Assembly: GCF_914767665.1 (NCBI RefSeq)
Contig: NC_059504.1
Coordinates: 15,316,501 to 15,380,500 of the forward strand
Reading direction: 5' to 3'
Length of the DNA: 64,000 bases
From: Harmonia axyridis
Lineage: Eukaryota > Arthropoda > Insecta > Coleoptera > Coccinellidae
Shown here: positions 12,001 to 22,898 of the stretch, in pieces
Layout of the letters: every line of letters begins with the position of its first letter
How positions within the stretch are numbered: the stretch's first letter is position 1
Translations under genes and position numbers: made by a program
Notes under the pieces: model-generated
The model's database searches: none
Seen by the model: the letters and a program-made list of their open reading frames with translations, nothing else
Told to the model about the DNA's origin: nothing

Positions 12001-13685
12001 TTGCATATTGACCTCAATTACTCATTCATCCCACCAAACTATTGACCTCATCCAATTATTGACCTCCTCCAACCAATGACCACAATTAGATATTGGCCTC
12101 AATCACCTGTTAATCTCAATCGCGTATCTTACGCAATAACATATTAACCTCAACAGCATACTGACCTGAATCTCTCATTTACTTTAATCGCTTAGTGAAC
12201 TCAATTACTCATCGACCTCACCAAAAATATAACTCTCAATTGATTATTGACCTCAATTACTAATTGATCCCACTTAACTATCGGCATCATCTAATTGATG
12301 AGGAACAGCCAAACGAGAATCTAGAGATTCGCGGAAAGATAAAAAATAATTTGATCTCAGTATAATATTGAACTCAGTATCATGTTGACCTCATTAGCAT
12401 GTTGTGTTGAATCACTCATTTGCTTCAATTGCGTATTGACCTCAATTACTCATTGATCCCACTTAAATATCGGCATCATCTAATTATTGACCTCATTCAA
12501 TTGATGACCTCCTCCAACTATTGACCTCAATTAGATATTGACCTCAATCACCTGTTAATCTCAATCGCGTATTTTACGCAATAACATATTAACCTCAATC
12601 GCGTATTTTACGCAATAACATATTAACCTCAACAGCATATTGACCTGAATCGCTCATTTACTTCAATCGCTCAGTGACCTCAATTACTCATTGACCTCAC
12701 CAAAAATATTACTCTCAATTGATTATTGACCTCAATCACCCCATTGATCTCATCCAATTATTGACCTCAATTAGCCATTGACCTCAATAACATAGTGACC
12801 TCAATCGTCTGTTGGCTTCAATCGAATGTCTAACGCAATAAAATATTGACCTCAATAGAAATTTGACCTCAACAGCATTATTAACCCGAATCGCAAATTC
12901 GATTCCATCATATACTGTCCTCAAGTAACCTTTGACCTCTCATCTTCCGCGATAAAGCGATTTTTCTACCTACAATCAATATTTTTCAAGGACCATGATG
13001 AAAAAAATGTCGGAAGAAAAAAGTTGGATCAACACGCCCATGCAACACCCTTTTTCACCTAGACGCTACGGCACTATGGGCAATCTGGAACGTAGAACAG
13101 TGTCTCCAGCCAGGACCAGAAGAATGGAGAGACATACTGCAGAAGCCAGATACAGATCATCAAGTCCTTGGCGAGAGATGAACTCCTACGATGAATATGT
13201 ACCGGAGGACACAAACAGTCACAAGAGCAACATCTTGAGGAACATTTCTTACGATTCTAATTCATCTCCCTACACTAGTAGAAGCCTTTCTCCAAGGACT
13301 GCTTCCATCCAGGGAGAAGACGATGAGATGGATGAAATGAATTTGAACGATTGGTTTTCGCCTAATTATAAGGTAAGAACTCAACTTTAACCTTTTTTAA
13401 GATATTTTTAGCAAACTAAGGCCCCTAGCGTAACATAACCTCACCTAACCTAATAAGTAACGAGCAGAACCCCTATGTTCAGCGTGATGTATAACGGTTT
13501 GGACATTTATTTATATCTTCTTCGAACCTTTTTAGGAGACTGAAACTGATGCTGATGAAGGAGATGAGGACAGTTTCATCAACAAAGTTCAGTTAATGAC
13601 AGCTCAAGTTCAGGAGGCAAACATAAGATGGCAGCAAAAAATGAACAAAGAATATTTGTCCAAGTCTCGTGCCAGTAATAAGTAG
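1..13685 (+). CDS. Cysteine-rich / coiled-coil protein, 5'-partial, 18 exons
   Basis: I do not recognise the family. Exons: 1-921, 1987-2491, 4003-4799, 6260-6292, 7003-7047, 7106-7222, 7480-7542, 7611-7706, 7765-7848, 8096-8236, 8369-8503, 9047-9601, 9660-9827, 10067-10216, 10269-10646, 10912-11318, 12991-13372, 13536-13685. All have GT/AG borders and the phases close, giving 1,708 residues in the window. The frame is open from base 1 without a start ATG, so the gene begins upstream. Exons 1-3 are cysteine-rich with internal repeats: PITCxDDTC twice, CPRGxCExC twice and CPDEIC-xx-PCxCK three times. From the end of exon 3 the protein is charged coiled coil, then a basic Ser-Pro stretch (exon 17) and an acidic tail. 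A structural role, for example in sperm tail or cytoskeleton, is only a guess. The exon 3 donor (CTT/GTAATG) is the weakest link; unspliced, the protein would stop at 4811 and the coiled coil would be a second gene. Confidence 0.72.
1398..1797 (-). pseudogene. Transposase relic (HTH-type DNA transposon), internally deleted
   Basis: This lies in intron 1 of the cysteine-rich gene. On the minus strand from 1797 it reads MERYTLEQRIEIF, the typical N-terminal helix-turn-helix opening of a transposase group abundant in insects. After several stops it reads LRSWMDGFHEDIE and a segment like that family's C-terminus (CEFVMKNFIKR). The catalytic middle is absent, so this looks like a deletion derivative. 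Family assignment rests on recall of the MERYT opening; terminal repeats were not found. Confidence 0.5.
5220..6079 (-). mobile_element. Mariner transposase relic
   Basis: This is in intron 3 of the cysteine-rich gene. Minus-strand reading from about 6079 (MDKNDFHVSMKHCF) gives mariner landmarks in shifting frames: SAPSTTMVKRLYADFKRG, LKISEGSVFSVL, a DETWIHHYTAP catalytic segment near 5670, and a second-aspartate segment with NNAPCHKSMKAM near 5420. Stops and frameshifts are frequent, so it is dead. I could not place the terminal inverted repeats, so the limits are those of the recognisable coding remnant. Confidence 0.7.
7996..8066 (+). tRNA. tRNA-Gly-GCC: tRNA-Gly (anticodon GCC)
   Basis: This is a 71-base cloverleaf. 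The acceptor stem GCATCGG pairs with CCGATGC, the anticodon stem CTCGC pairs with GCGGG (one T-G pair), and the anticodon loop CTGCCAC carries GCC at 8028-8030. The T arm is CCGGG-TTCGATT-CCCGG. Internal promoter boxes are visible (A box TGGTTCAGTGG, B box GGTTCGATTCC), and a T run starting at 8069 is a good Pol III terminator. There is no intron and CCA is not encoded. It lies in an intron of the cysteine-rich/coiled-coil gene on the same strand. Confidence 0.97.
11319..12990 (+). repeat. Minisatellite-filled intron (TTGACCTCAAT-type units)
   Basis: Intron 16 of the coiled-coil gene is largely a degenerate minisatellite. Dozens of short units close to TTGACCTCAAT occur, separated by a few variable bases (ATTA, CGCTCAT, AGCATA). 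On top of this is a higher-order duplication of about 531 bp: the block from 11239 recurs from 11770, and a third partial copy begins near 12297. The block carries the end of the preceding exon with it. Units diverge toward 12,900. I see no gene in it. Confidence 0.9.
11770..11850 (+). repeat. Duplicated exon-16 3' end inside intron 16
   Basis: This copies the last ~80 bases of the coding exon ending at 11318 (peptide EEKPNENLEILGKIKN against EEQPNENLEIRGKIKN) with its GTAGGT donor-like site and following intron bases nearly unchanged. A shorter third copy (about 12297-12350) retains the CAG and CGC variants of the original. No acceptor site precedes the copies, so they are probably not exons; reading into them from exon 16 would hit the TAG at 11320-11322. 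Confidence 0.85.
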
Positions 13686-13759
13686 AGTTTGATATTTCGT
13701 TTTAAATTATTTGCAAGTGTACTGCATTCAAATGTATTTTTTTACCGATGTGTCTTTTA

Positions 13760-13765
13760 AATAAA
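13760..13765 (+). promoter_or_regulatory. Polyadenylation signal of the coiled-coil gene
   Basis: A canonical AATAAA lies 75 bases after the stop codon at 13683-13685, with T-rich sequence around it. It supports 13685 as the true end of the coding sequence. Confidence 0.75.
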
Positions 13766-15198
13766 AAGTTTATAGTGAATAATATTTATTTCTACATCAC
13801 CTCTAGTGAGTTTATCTTTTATTGAAACTTACGAATCAAGAGAAAAACGAAAATCTGAATTTAATATTCTGTGCTAAGAACTGAGTACTGACCATAGAGC
13901 TAATATTAGGTCTATGCTTAGATTATTTACAACAAGATGGAGCAATCCCTTACTAGATGAACTGAATGTTTTGTTCCCATAATAAACACTGTTTGTTTAC
14001 AAACAAAGTGTGTTGTCGTAAATAGAAGTCAGTGGCGTGGATCTAAAAATTTGTTAAGAATAGAAATAAATCCTTCAAAGGTTATCGAATCTTTAATTAT
14101 TATTTCATTGGATGCATAATTAATGTCATTATTTTTATGAATTTTGTTAACCTTCCCGATGTTTTCATCTTATTCTAAATCATTGTTATACGCAGAATTT
14201 TTATAGTGCAGGCATATTTTCGATTCGAAAAAATATTCAATATGAAAAGAGATTTGAAATAGCAAATATGATATTCAAATATTGTTGTTCTGGTTTTAAT
14301 AATTACAAATACCTATACAATTGAATGTTATATCATTATCAATGATTTTATTAACAATCCTATTATATCGAATACATCTATTCAGGTCACTTTTCAATAA
14401 GGCTGCATGGTAGGTTATTACCATACAAGATGATGCTGTATCTAAATTTGGATTTTAACACAGCTTGATATCTTGTTCTGAGGTGAGTCCAGATTTTTAT
14501 TGGGGACCACCATGTTATTACAAATGGAGCTCATTTGACTGCAAAGGTTTGAAATTTAAGGGTATTACACCTGAATACTATGTTAAATTGAATAACAAAA
14601 ATAACAATAAATTTATTGATCCAGTTCGACATGAAAATGTATTAGATAGGTCAGTTTTACATCAAGTGTGAAGTATAATCATATCAGTTCTCATTAATGC
14701 TGTAATAGGCCTTACTTACTTACTGAAACCTTGTCCATCCATTACCTGCACCTTTGAGAGCAAATGATATTATGAATGTATAGTTTTGTTCCACTATATA
14801 AGATAGATGATTGGAATTTTGTGAGTTTTGCAATGGAATGGACGGAGAATCAGTATTTATAGTGGAATAGCAATTGAAACTTGAAAGCCTGCATAATCAG
14901 GATTGATTATCAAGCAAGGATGTATTAATAACTTCCATAAAAAATAACATGTAACATAAAATAAATGATTTTTACAATAATGATTTGAAGAAATACGATA
15001 GGTAACTAAAATATACTGATAATCGATTCTTCAGAAATGTTTATAATAAAATAACTAAGAATCCATATCTACTACTGCTATAGTCCTTGGTAATTGAATC
15101 CAAACAGGATCGAAAAGTACACAATCAAAAAAGAGTGTTTTATACACCCTGATCACCCTAAAACTTAAAACTAACAATTGTAAAGATAAAAAAAAAAC
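13766..15198. other. Intergenic, AT-rich, no gene seen
   Basis: No supported gene. A 68-codon frame at 14465-14671 has no recognisable motif and no flanking splice pattern. The right part may include the 3' untranslated region or terminal sequence of the transposase gene that ends at 15199; I could not find terminal inverted repeats. Confidence 0.5.
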
Positions 15199-18100
15199 TT
15201 ATTGATTCTGATACAAAATCAGATGTGTGAGCATGCTTCTTACTCGATTCACCACTTGATCGCTCATTTTTCTTGTCTCGTGGTGAATTCTTATAGTGAA
15301 ATATCTTTTCAATATCAGTTTTATCAAAGGCAATTCATGACTTTCTAGAAACCCTTCATCAAATACATGATTGCCAAATGCATTCAAAACATCATCTGGT
15401 AAACAGACAATACAATTATGAATCAACTTATTGATTAAATTTTCAGACTTTGTACTCAAAATATTAGGGTTGTTAGAAATCATATATCTTATTGTTTTTT
15501 CTGCTTGTGTGCATATCTTAATGACAAATTTGGATGCCTTGAATAAATTGCCATACGTTTTTCTTTTCTGTAGAAATGAATATGTTTCACAAGTCTCCAA
15601 CATATCAAGACATTTTGAGCAAGTGATACATTTTTTCAATGACTTGACAACGAATCCTGCTATATAAATTAAAACATCCTGTATATATGAAGATAATTGC
15701 CATCCTGAAGAACCAAAGTAATCATGATCATTTAACGCTGCACACAAATTTTTATACTCTTCAGTCTCCTCCAAGTCCTCCTTATGATCATTTATTGTTA
15801 TTTTTTTATATGACGAAACATGAAGAATTGATGTATTGTCCAAATTAACAACATTTCCAGAATCAGCACCTCTCACTTCCCTTGCTATCAACAACTTTTT
15901 ATATGCTGACTGAAATTGTCTGGCTGTGGGATTGTTGTTGTATCCATTCAGACTCCTGATAGCACCAAAAAATACCTCCAGATGGTCTTGAGAGAACTTA
16001 TAGGTCAATAAAAAGTCTAATTTTTTTGACACCACATACATTCTAAATATTTCCTCAAGACTCTCCATACATATTAAAAACCCTAGAAACCCTGTTTTCC
16101 TTCTTGAAGATAATACTGGTGTTCCATTCAAAGTCAGTTCCATGAAGTATTCTTTTGCTTCAGAAAACCTTTCCACGTATAAATCAATGTTTTCAAAAGA
16201 TAATGCCCTCTTATATGTATATGGAGAGAATTTATTTCTTGAGTTCAAGATGTCAAATAAATCATTAACTAAGAGACAGAAATTTGCAGTCTCTTCAGCA
16301 CCTTTAAAATTTGTCAATTTCAAATCAAACTCAAGGAATTTAAGAGCATCCGACACACTCCTGCTGAATGTCTGCGCAGCAATCTTCACTCTCATTTTTT
16401 CTTTCACAAAATGTAAATGACGTTTTCTTATCTTCGTTGCTGCATTCAATCCTTCTGTGTCTTGGAGATTCACAAGTTCTTCAAGATAGGTCCATTTGAT
16501 TAATTTATCATTTTTTGTTTTCAAAATCTTACTGTCTCCTAAACAATTCCTCAAGAGTTTGAGCATGTGACAAGGGTCAAGAAAAATTAATACCTTCTCT
16601 TTGGTGACTGGATGTTCAAAGTGAGTCTTCAATGATTGAGGATTCGAAAAATCAGCACCCAAATGACTCGCCATATTCAAATTCGAAGCTGCTCCATCAA
16701 AAGTAACAGAAGTTATTCTCAAATTTACTTCATTCAAAAACTCCAGACAGTTAATTACCAAATTGGCTCTTTCTCTGCTTGATAATCCATCTATCAAAAA
16801 ATAGCCTACTGGAATTTTCCAGTGACCATTGATGCAGGTAACTAAAAACACAAGTGCTTCCTTAGCTTCTGGTAAAGTATCCACTTCAGGTTTTTCTCCA
16901 AAACTTATTGATCCATAAAATTTACCAGCAATAAATTCGATTTTTTTTCTAATGGCCATCTCGTCAATCACCAGATTGCAATAAATTTGTTCTCCCGCAG
17001 ACTGCTGCACTTTGTTCTTCAATGCACTGAGGGCTTCAGTTGTGAAGCCAGGAGTTCCATCGATGGTCTGATACCACTTAGAAATAGTCTTTGGGTGTGG
17101 AAGTGAATTATTGAATTTTTCCCTAACATAATTATAGGCCCTAGGCGAGTAAAAATGTAATGATAGGGCAAATGCTCGTAGAGAAGGTGTAAATTTCTGA
17201 TTTTTTGATCCCCTTATGAGTCTATTTACCATATCTCTACTAGGACCTGGTAACGATGCCTGAAATATTGAAAATAATTACATTCCACAAATATATGCAA
17301 AGCTGAATCTTACTTACCTCTATATAATCTTGAGCATTATCGGATATAAGGTTCATTTCCCTCAAATTATTCAGTAGTCCTGAAATATCTGAAATTTTCT
17401 GTTGCAGTCTTCTGTTCTTCATCCTCAATGCTTTCAGTTTCTTTTTCTGTTCTGCAATTTTTCGTTTAGCAAGGGAGAAGGCAAATTTTCCTTGTTTTGG
17501 TGTCCTGAAATCTTCATCCCTTACATCACCAACAAAACATTTTCTTTTTCTTGGTCTTGGTACAGAACTTTTAGCTTCAGAACTGAAATAAGAAGGTTTT
17601 ATATAATGAACCAGAATATATTTTGCAATATTATAAATATAAAATTAAGTAAAACTTACGTAGTTGGATGTGCTACTGTTAATACTTCCGAGGATACCAA
17701 GTTGCTTGACGATTCTGAAGCTGTCATAGTACCGGACAATTCTGAAACTGTCAAAGCACCAGAGGATTCTGTATCGGTCAAAAAAGCAGATAAATCTGAA
17801 GCGGTTAATGTATCAGATAAATCTGAAGCAGTCAATGTAGCAGATAAATCTGAAGTAGTCAGTGTAGCAGACAAATCACTAGCTGTTAAAGTTCTGGATA
17901 GTTCAGAATTACTCAGTTTTGAGGATTCCCTGACACTACCTAGCTTATTAGTATCTAATGGTTCTGGAGTCACAGGCCTTTCATCTGGAGATGTGCTACT
18001 GGAACTGAAATTAGAAATATTATATTTAGATGTTCATATTATCCAAATCAAATTTTAAAATAAGTTTACAATATGCTTATATTGAGAGCTAGGTATTCCT

Positions 18101-18207
18101 AGCTACGCCTATGGTAAATTATTATTTGTTGTGTTTACTTACCGATGTATGGATCGCCCGCAGTCTTTACTGGTGCTTTTTTTACATATCACACAGGAAT
18201 TAACCAT
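15199..18207 (-). CDS. P-element/THAP9-type transposase gene, THAP domain truncated
   Basis: Four minus-strand exons: 18207-18143, 18004-17660, 17582-17318, 17259-15199. Phases close (2, 2, 0) and give 911 residues. Exon 1 (MVNSCVICKK...GRSIH) resembles the first strand and first cysteines of a THAP zinc finger, but exon 2 continues with a Ser/Thr-rich stretch of about eight decapeptides like TLTASDLSAT instead of the rest of the finger. Exon 3 has the conserved GDVRDEDF segment and a leucine-zipper-like coiled coil. Exon 4 is the RNase H-like catalytic core with a GTP-binding-type insertion. Likely catalytic acids are D324 (VIDEMAI), D413 (TFDGAASN) and E653 (DHLEVFFGAIR); FLDPCHMLKLLRN is typical of the family. 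With no stops it is either a recently active transposon or a domesticated gene. It diverges from WDR83, 487 bp away. Confidence 0.85.
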
Positions 18208-18694
18208 TTTTCAGCTTAATACAGCAAATAATTATTGTCCAACCTCGTTTTCACTACAAAAATCACTTGGTTAACTCAAAACGATGAGTTTGAACTTGTT
18301 GCACCTAAGCATCAGCTGTCAAAGAAGGCGGCCATAATGAAATTCATTCGCACGTCCAGGTCACGTGGTAGAAAGCCACCAATAGGGAGCTGCGGGAATG
18401 TGTTTTGATTTTGACGAAAATAATAAACATATTGCTATCTTATTTCGGCCACGTTTTCTCTCTCACTATGCTCTATCTTGTTGTAAATAATCTAAGGGTC
18501 TATGGAACTGACATGAAACATTAACCTTACTTTAAAATTTTAAATCTGAAATATTTGTTTACATTGTTTCCTGTATTTGGGACTTCAAAATAATTGATAG
18601 TCTACAGAAACAATTATACCAATGTGTTTGGATTGTAATTTTTACACATACAACACATGTTCTAGCCATAAATTGCTAAAAAAAAGGCAGCAAA
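18208..18694. promoter_or_regulatory. Divergent promoter interval, transposase gene / WDR83
   Basis: This 487-bp spacer separates two divergently oriented start codons and must hold the 5' ends of both genes. The stretch 18330-18400 is locally GC-richer and contains a CACGTG E-box-like hexamer. No TATA box or terminal repeat can be assigned with confidence. Confidence 0.4.
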
Positions 18695-19861
18695 ATGTCA
18701 GAACTTGATTTGGAATGCCTAGTAACTCTAGACTGCAAACAAGGGGCAGTAAGGGCTGTAAGATTCAATGGTTCGTGGTAAATATTGATCTTTAAACAAA
18801 ATTAATCCTTAGCAATGAATTTCAGTTGATGGCTCATATTGTTTAACCTGTGGTTCAGATAGAAAGCTGAAATTGTGGAATCCTTATCGCAGCCTCCTTT
18901 TAAAAACCTATGGTGGCCATGGAAATGAAGTACTGGATGCTTGTGGTTCAAACGATAGTAGCCAAATTGTATCTTGTTCCTCAGATAAATCAGTTATTAT
19001 TTGGGATGTCCCTACTGGACAACCCAAAAGAAGATTTAGAGGTCATGCCTCTTCGGTTACTTGTGTAAAATATAATGAGGAATCAACTGTAGCAGTATCA
19101 GGTAGTCTAGATAATAGCATCATGTGTTGGGATGCTCGATATAACCAGAATAAACCAATACAAACAATGAAAGATGCAAAGGATTGTATCTCTTGTATTC
19201 GTGTTAGCGATTTTGAAATTCTGGCTGGCTCTGTAGATTGCACGATAAGAAGATATGATTTGAGGAATGGTAGTTGCCATATGGATTATATTGGAGGTGA
19301 GTGCAATACATGACTGTATTGGCTATAAAACATATGGGTTTATTGAATTGATTAGAACATTTTCCTTGAGTTAGATTTTTTCAGTCAGTTGCTTATATAT
19401 TTTTATTCTTTCAGCTCCAATTATTTCAGTTGACTTTTCCCATGATGGTCAATGTGTTTTAGTAGGTTCTGCAGATAATGCAATGAGACTCATGGATAAG
19501 AACACCGGTGAAATGCTAGCCGAGTATGTTATTGTATTATATCAAAATCTTGAAATATTTTATTCATTTTGTAATTTCCAGATATACAGGTCACAAAACA
19601 GATGATATAACAATTGAAAGTGGCATCATAACCACTGATGATCATGTAATTTCTGGTTCAGTTTCTGGTCAATTGTTTATTTGGGATCTAATAAATGCCA
19701 AAGTTGTAAAAAAATTAACCCATACTACAGGAAAAGTTCTGCATTCTATATCAATTCATCCTAAGAAAAATGTCATTTTAACATCATCAGCAAACACAAT
19801 CAAAGTTTGGGGACCTGGAGATTTAACAATAGAAGATCCAATTCAGCCTGAAGAAACTTGA
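18695..19861 (+). CDS. WDR83: WD40 protein WDR83 / MORG1
   Basis: Exons 18695-18770, 18826-19296, 19415-19523 and 19582-19861 give 311 residues, matching the ~315 of the vertebrate protein. It is a seven-bladed WD40 propeller; blade ends read SDRKLKLW, SDKSVIIWD, SLDNSIMCWD, SVDCTIRRYD, SADNAMRLMD, SVSGQLFIWD and SANTIKVW. In other animals the protein scaffolds ERK-pathway components (MAPK organizer 1) and is found in spliceosomal C complexes, so nuclear and cytoplasmic roles are expected. The start ATG follows a purine-rich leader and begins MSELDLECLVTL, directly entering blade 1, so no longer N-terminus is needed. The first donor (G/GTTCGT) is weak but the phase fits. It is convergent with the Mohawk-like gene. 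Confidence 0.95.
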
Positions 19862-19998
19862 AAGGAAATATAATTCCCAAATTGGGAATGAATTTTTCAT
19901 TGATCGAAGAAAACTGAGAGAATCATTATGAAATGTTTCAATTGAATATGTACAGAGACAAATATGATACCAAGAGTGTATGATATATATTTAAAAAA

Positions 19999-20004
19999 AA
20001 TAAA
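19999..20004 (+). promoter_or_regulatory. Polyadenylation signal of WDR83
   Basis: AATAAA lies about 140 bases after the WDR83 stop codon, within an A-rich stretch. The rest of the interval to 20606 is AT-rich and holds no other gene I can support. Confidence 0.6.
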
Positions 20005-20606
20005 GAAGTTTATGTATATTTTAGGTTTCATTTCATATGTCCTCAAAATTAAATGCATTTTTTGTACTTCACATTTCCACATACTAAGTTTAGACCACAA
20101 CAAAAATGTTGAATAGTTTTGGTTTTTTCACATATAAAGGAGAATGAAAATGGTAAAATAACGACGCTGGTATAAAGTGATCCACAACCAATTGAAGCAA
20201 GTAATTAGCATTTTTGTTTTCAAGCTGGAATGTTGTATAGTTGAAAAACTCAATGATACAGAAGAAACTCCAATACAAACAATAATACCACTATATGTAC
20301 TCTTATAACAAGGTTTCTTGATTACCTTATATTTATAAATAGTGTTACTTATCTCACGAAATATCTCAACTTATATGAAAAAAACCTATCAATAAATTTC
20401 ACGTTAGTTATCCAATTTTATGGTTGAATTTTTACCCTCATGTTCTATAACCTATTCTTTGGTAAATGTTTACTATATAGAATTAATTTTAATAATGATT
20501 CATAAGTGATGCAATTTAGCACTATACTATAATGCTTTTAAAGAAAATTATATCAAAACATAACTAGGATGGGATGTTGCAGTAGGTAAATAAAATAAAA
20601 AACTTA

Positions 20607-22898
20607 CTACTGAGTTTTATTTCTACTAGAATTTGCTAAAGTCGTTAGTGCTTCAGCTGCATCCAATTCTTCCTTTCCATGTATTTTTAACCTTTCCATA
20701 TCTTCTCTCAAGCTTGGTTTAGAAACTTTTTTCCTCTGCGTTTGAAACAATTTCACGTCAAGGTAACTGTTCTCATTAGGTTTAAAATTGGCGGCACTTT
20801 CTAGCCATTTTGATATCACAGAAGGTGAAGAGTTATCATTTTCCGATTCTTCTTCTTTAACGGTTTGCTGGCAGTCCCTAAGATACTTTTCCATTATATG
20901 ACTCTTGTATTTGTTAGTAGGTTGTACAAAAGGGCCGAAATCCAATGTGGTTCCCGTGGTTGAGCTGACAAGGAAGCATTGGTCATTGTTGTTGTTGTAA
21001 CTGCTTTGTTCAACGTTGGGTTTTTGCTCGGAATAATCTTCTGAATCTGTTTCGTACCAAATACTGTCGTCTGAGCCAATACTGAAATGTTCTATGTTGC
21101 CATGGACTTGGTTATTGTAGGTTTTGATGAGATCTCCCCACGTTTTGCATTGGGGTTCTTTTCCAGAATTTTTGAGTTTTCTTCTCCAATTTGCGAACCA
21201 GTTGCAAACCTAAAATAGTTGGAAATCTCAGTAATTATTTCAAATGATGAGAGGAATGTATTAATTTTATTCTATGCATCTTCCACAGAACAAATTATAC
21301 TCATTACTACTGAGGAGAGATAAAGTTTTTGAATTGAAAAAAAGGTTTTGATCACCGATTTCAAGAATTCTGATCGCAAAATGCATTTTAGACCATTTGG
21401 AACAACTTTGGATTCAGATCGGTATGTCAGTATGCCGTTTGCATAAATGAAAATATTTGTACACTAGTATGTTAGTGTTCTGTGCTTGTACATATCCTAC
21501 AATTCTTATTCATTTTTTTATTTGATTGATTCAGTCCTTACTTGGTGGAAAATCATATTGATTTGGTAAAAAATAATTGTAAACACTTACTAATTTCCAC
21601 AGTGGAAAGTAGTATGTGTTTACAATTTTTTTTATCAAATTATTCATTTTTGATAAAATTTGGCATGAGGATTCTGTTCGGGTCATAGATGATCGTATGT
21701 AAATCTAAACTTTCCAAATATAAGATATTGAGGTTACCCCTGGGCGAAAAATCTGTATGTATTTAAGGTTTAGGTTTGAATGTGTTTGTAAATTAGGAGA
21801 AAATTAATATCTAATGTACCTGAATATAGGTTAAGCCTGTTTGTACAGCCAATGTCTTCTTCTCTTCTCTGTTAGGGTAGGGGTTATCTCTTCTTCTTAC
21901 TAGCCAGTCTTTCAAGTACCTCTTGATTTCGGGTGTGAATAATCTCTTCGGAGGTCTCTTTTCTTCTCCAAAAACCTTCCTATGGAGCAAATTCAACTTT
22001 ATTACATACAAAAATGATCCAGGTGACCAAATACTAACTAAAACACCTTTTTTCGTCAAAAATATAGAGTGAGAAATTTTTATTTGAAGCTTATAAATTA
22101 GATTTACTTATATTTTTATTATCATATTTTCAATAATAAAAGAATGATAAAATTTTAACGTGAATTTTATTGAGCGAAAAATTAATATATATCACTCGCT
22201 ATTGAAAAATAATGTCTTTCTGCAAATTTTTATTATACATAAGTATACATTCATATTTTTCGAAAGAATACAGGACTGGTGTATTTTCAGGCGTAAGAAC
22301 TTAAGTTGTAGACATCAAATATTCAGTAGGTACTTAATATTATATTTTAACAAATTCCTTGAAGGATTTGAAAAAGTAGAAGTAAAACATTTTGTTGGTT
22401 CAATGTAGAAACATGGGAAAAACTACATTTGACTCATGATGTTTTGCTGATTATTTGTTTTAGGGTTTGAAATTTTACTCTTTATCGTGATATCAAAAAT
22501 AATGAAAAAACAAATTTGATTGTCTGAGATGTTGCAGATATTACAATGAGATTTTTCGTCAACATTGTTGTTTCGTATTCTATTGCACTAAATCCGGAGA
22601 AAATGTAATCTAAATTACCTCAACATTTTTCACTAGATTACATAAAATAATGCATTGAGAAGTTAAGTTATGTCACTCTTAGCACTACGAAATTCTTTTC
22701 ATTCCAGAAGAAGGACATTTCGATGAGTTTAAAAATAGTTTAGGTTATTTTTTTCAACACAAAACATGAAAACAAGCATGTAAGGGGACACTCTCCACTC
22801 CAAAGCAAAAATTCAAAAACCTGCCTGTTGAAACGCTTATTTCTAACGGGTCTTCTGGTTCTCTCCTTGGTGAAACCTTCTTCCATTCTTGTATCCAT
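20607..22898 (-). CDS. mkx: Mohawk-like TALE homeobox transcription factor
   Basis: Minus-strand exons 22898-22825, 21979-21820 and 21209-20607 give 278 residues. The homeodomain spans roughly residues 18-80 with the TALE three-residue loop extension (RRRDNPYPN) and recognition helix QVCNWFANWRRKLKN. After it, GNIEHFSIGSDDS, YKSHIMEKYLRD and DAAEALTTLA match blocks conserved C-terminal to the homeodomain in Mohawk proteins (MKX; Drosophila CG11617), which separates it from Iroquois, Meis and TGIF. Vertebrate Mkx is a nuclear repressor/activator in tendon and muscle; the insect role is unclear. Exon 1 starts at the only suitable ATG (MDTRMEEG). The first intron must use a GC donor (AACAG/GCAGGT) to keep frame; a GT three bases on would break it. 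An additional upstream exon cannot be excluded. Confidence 0.85.

Noticed and set aside
11380..12900. CRISPR-like array of short repeats with spacers
   Set aside because: Units are degenerate, spacing irregular and the location is a eukaryotic intron; this is a minisatellite.
14465..14671. 68-codon frame between the coiled-coil and transposase genes
   Set aside because: No recognisable motif, no splice context and AT-rich composition like the surrounding intergenic DNA.
14380..18370. CAGGTCAC motifs on both sides of the P-type transposase gene as terminal repeats
   Set aside because: They are direct, not inverted, and only eight bases long; no convincing TIR or target duplication was found.
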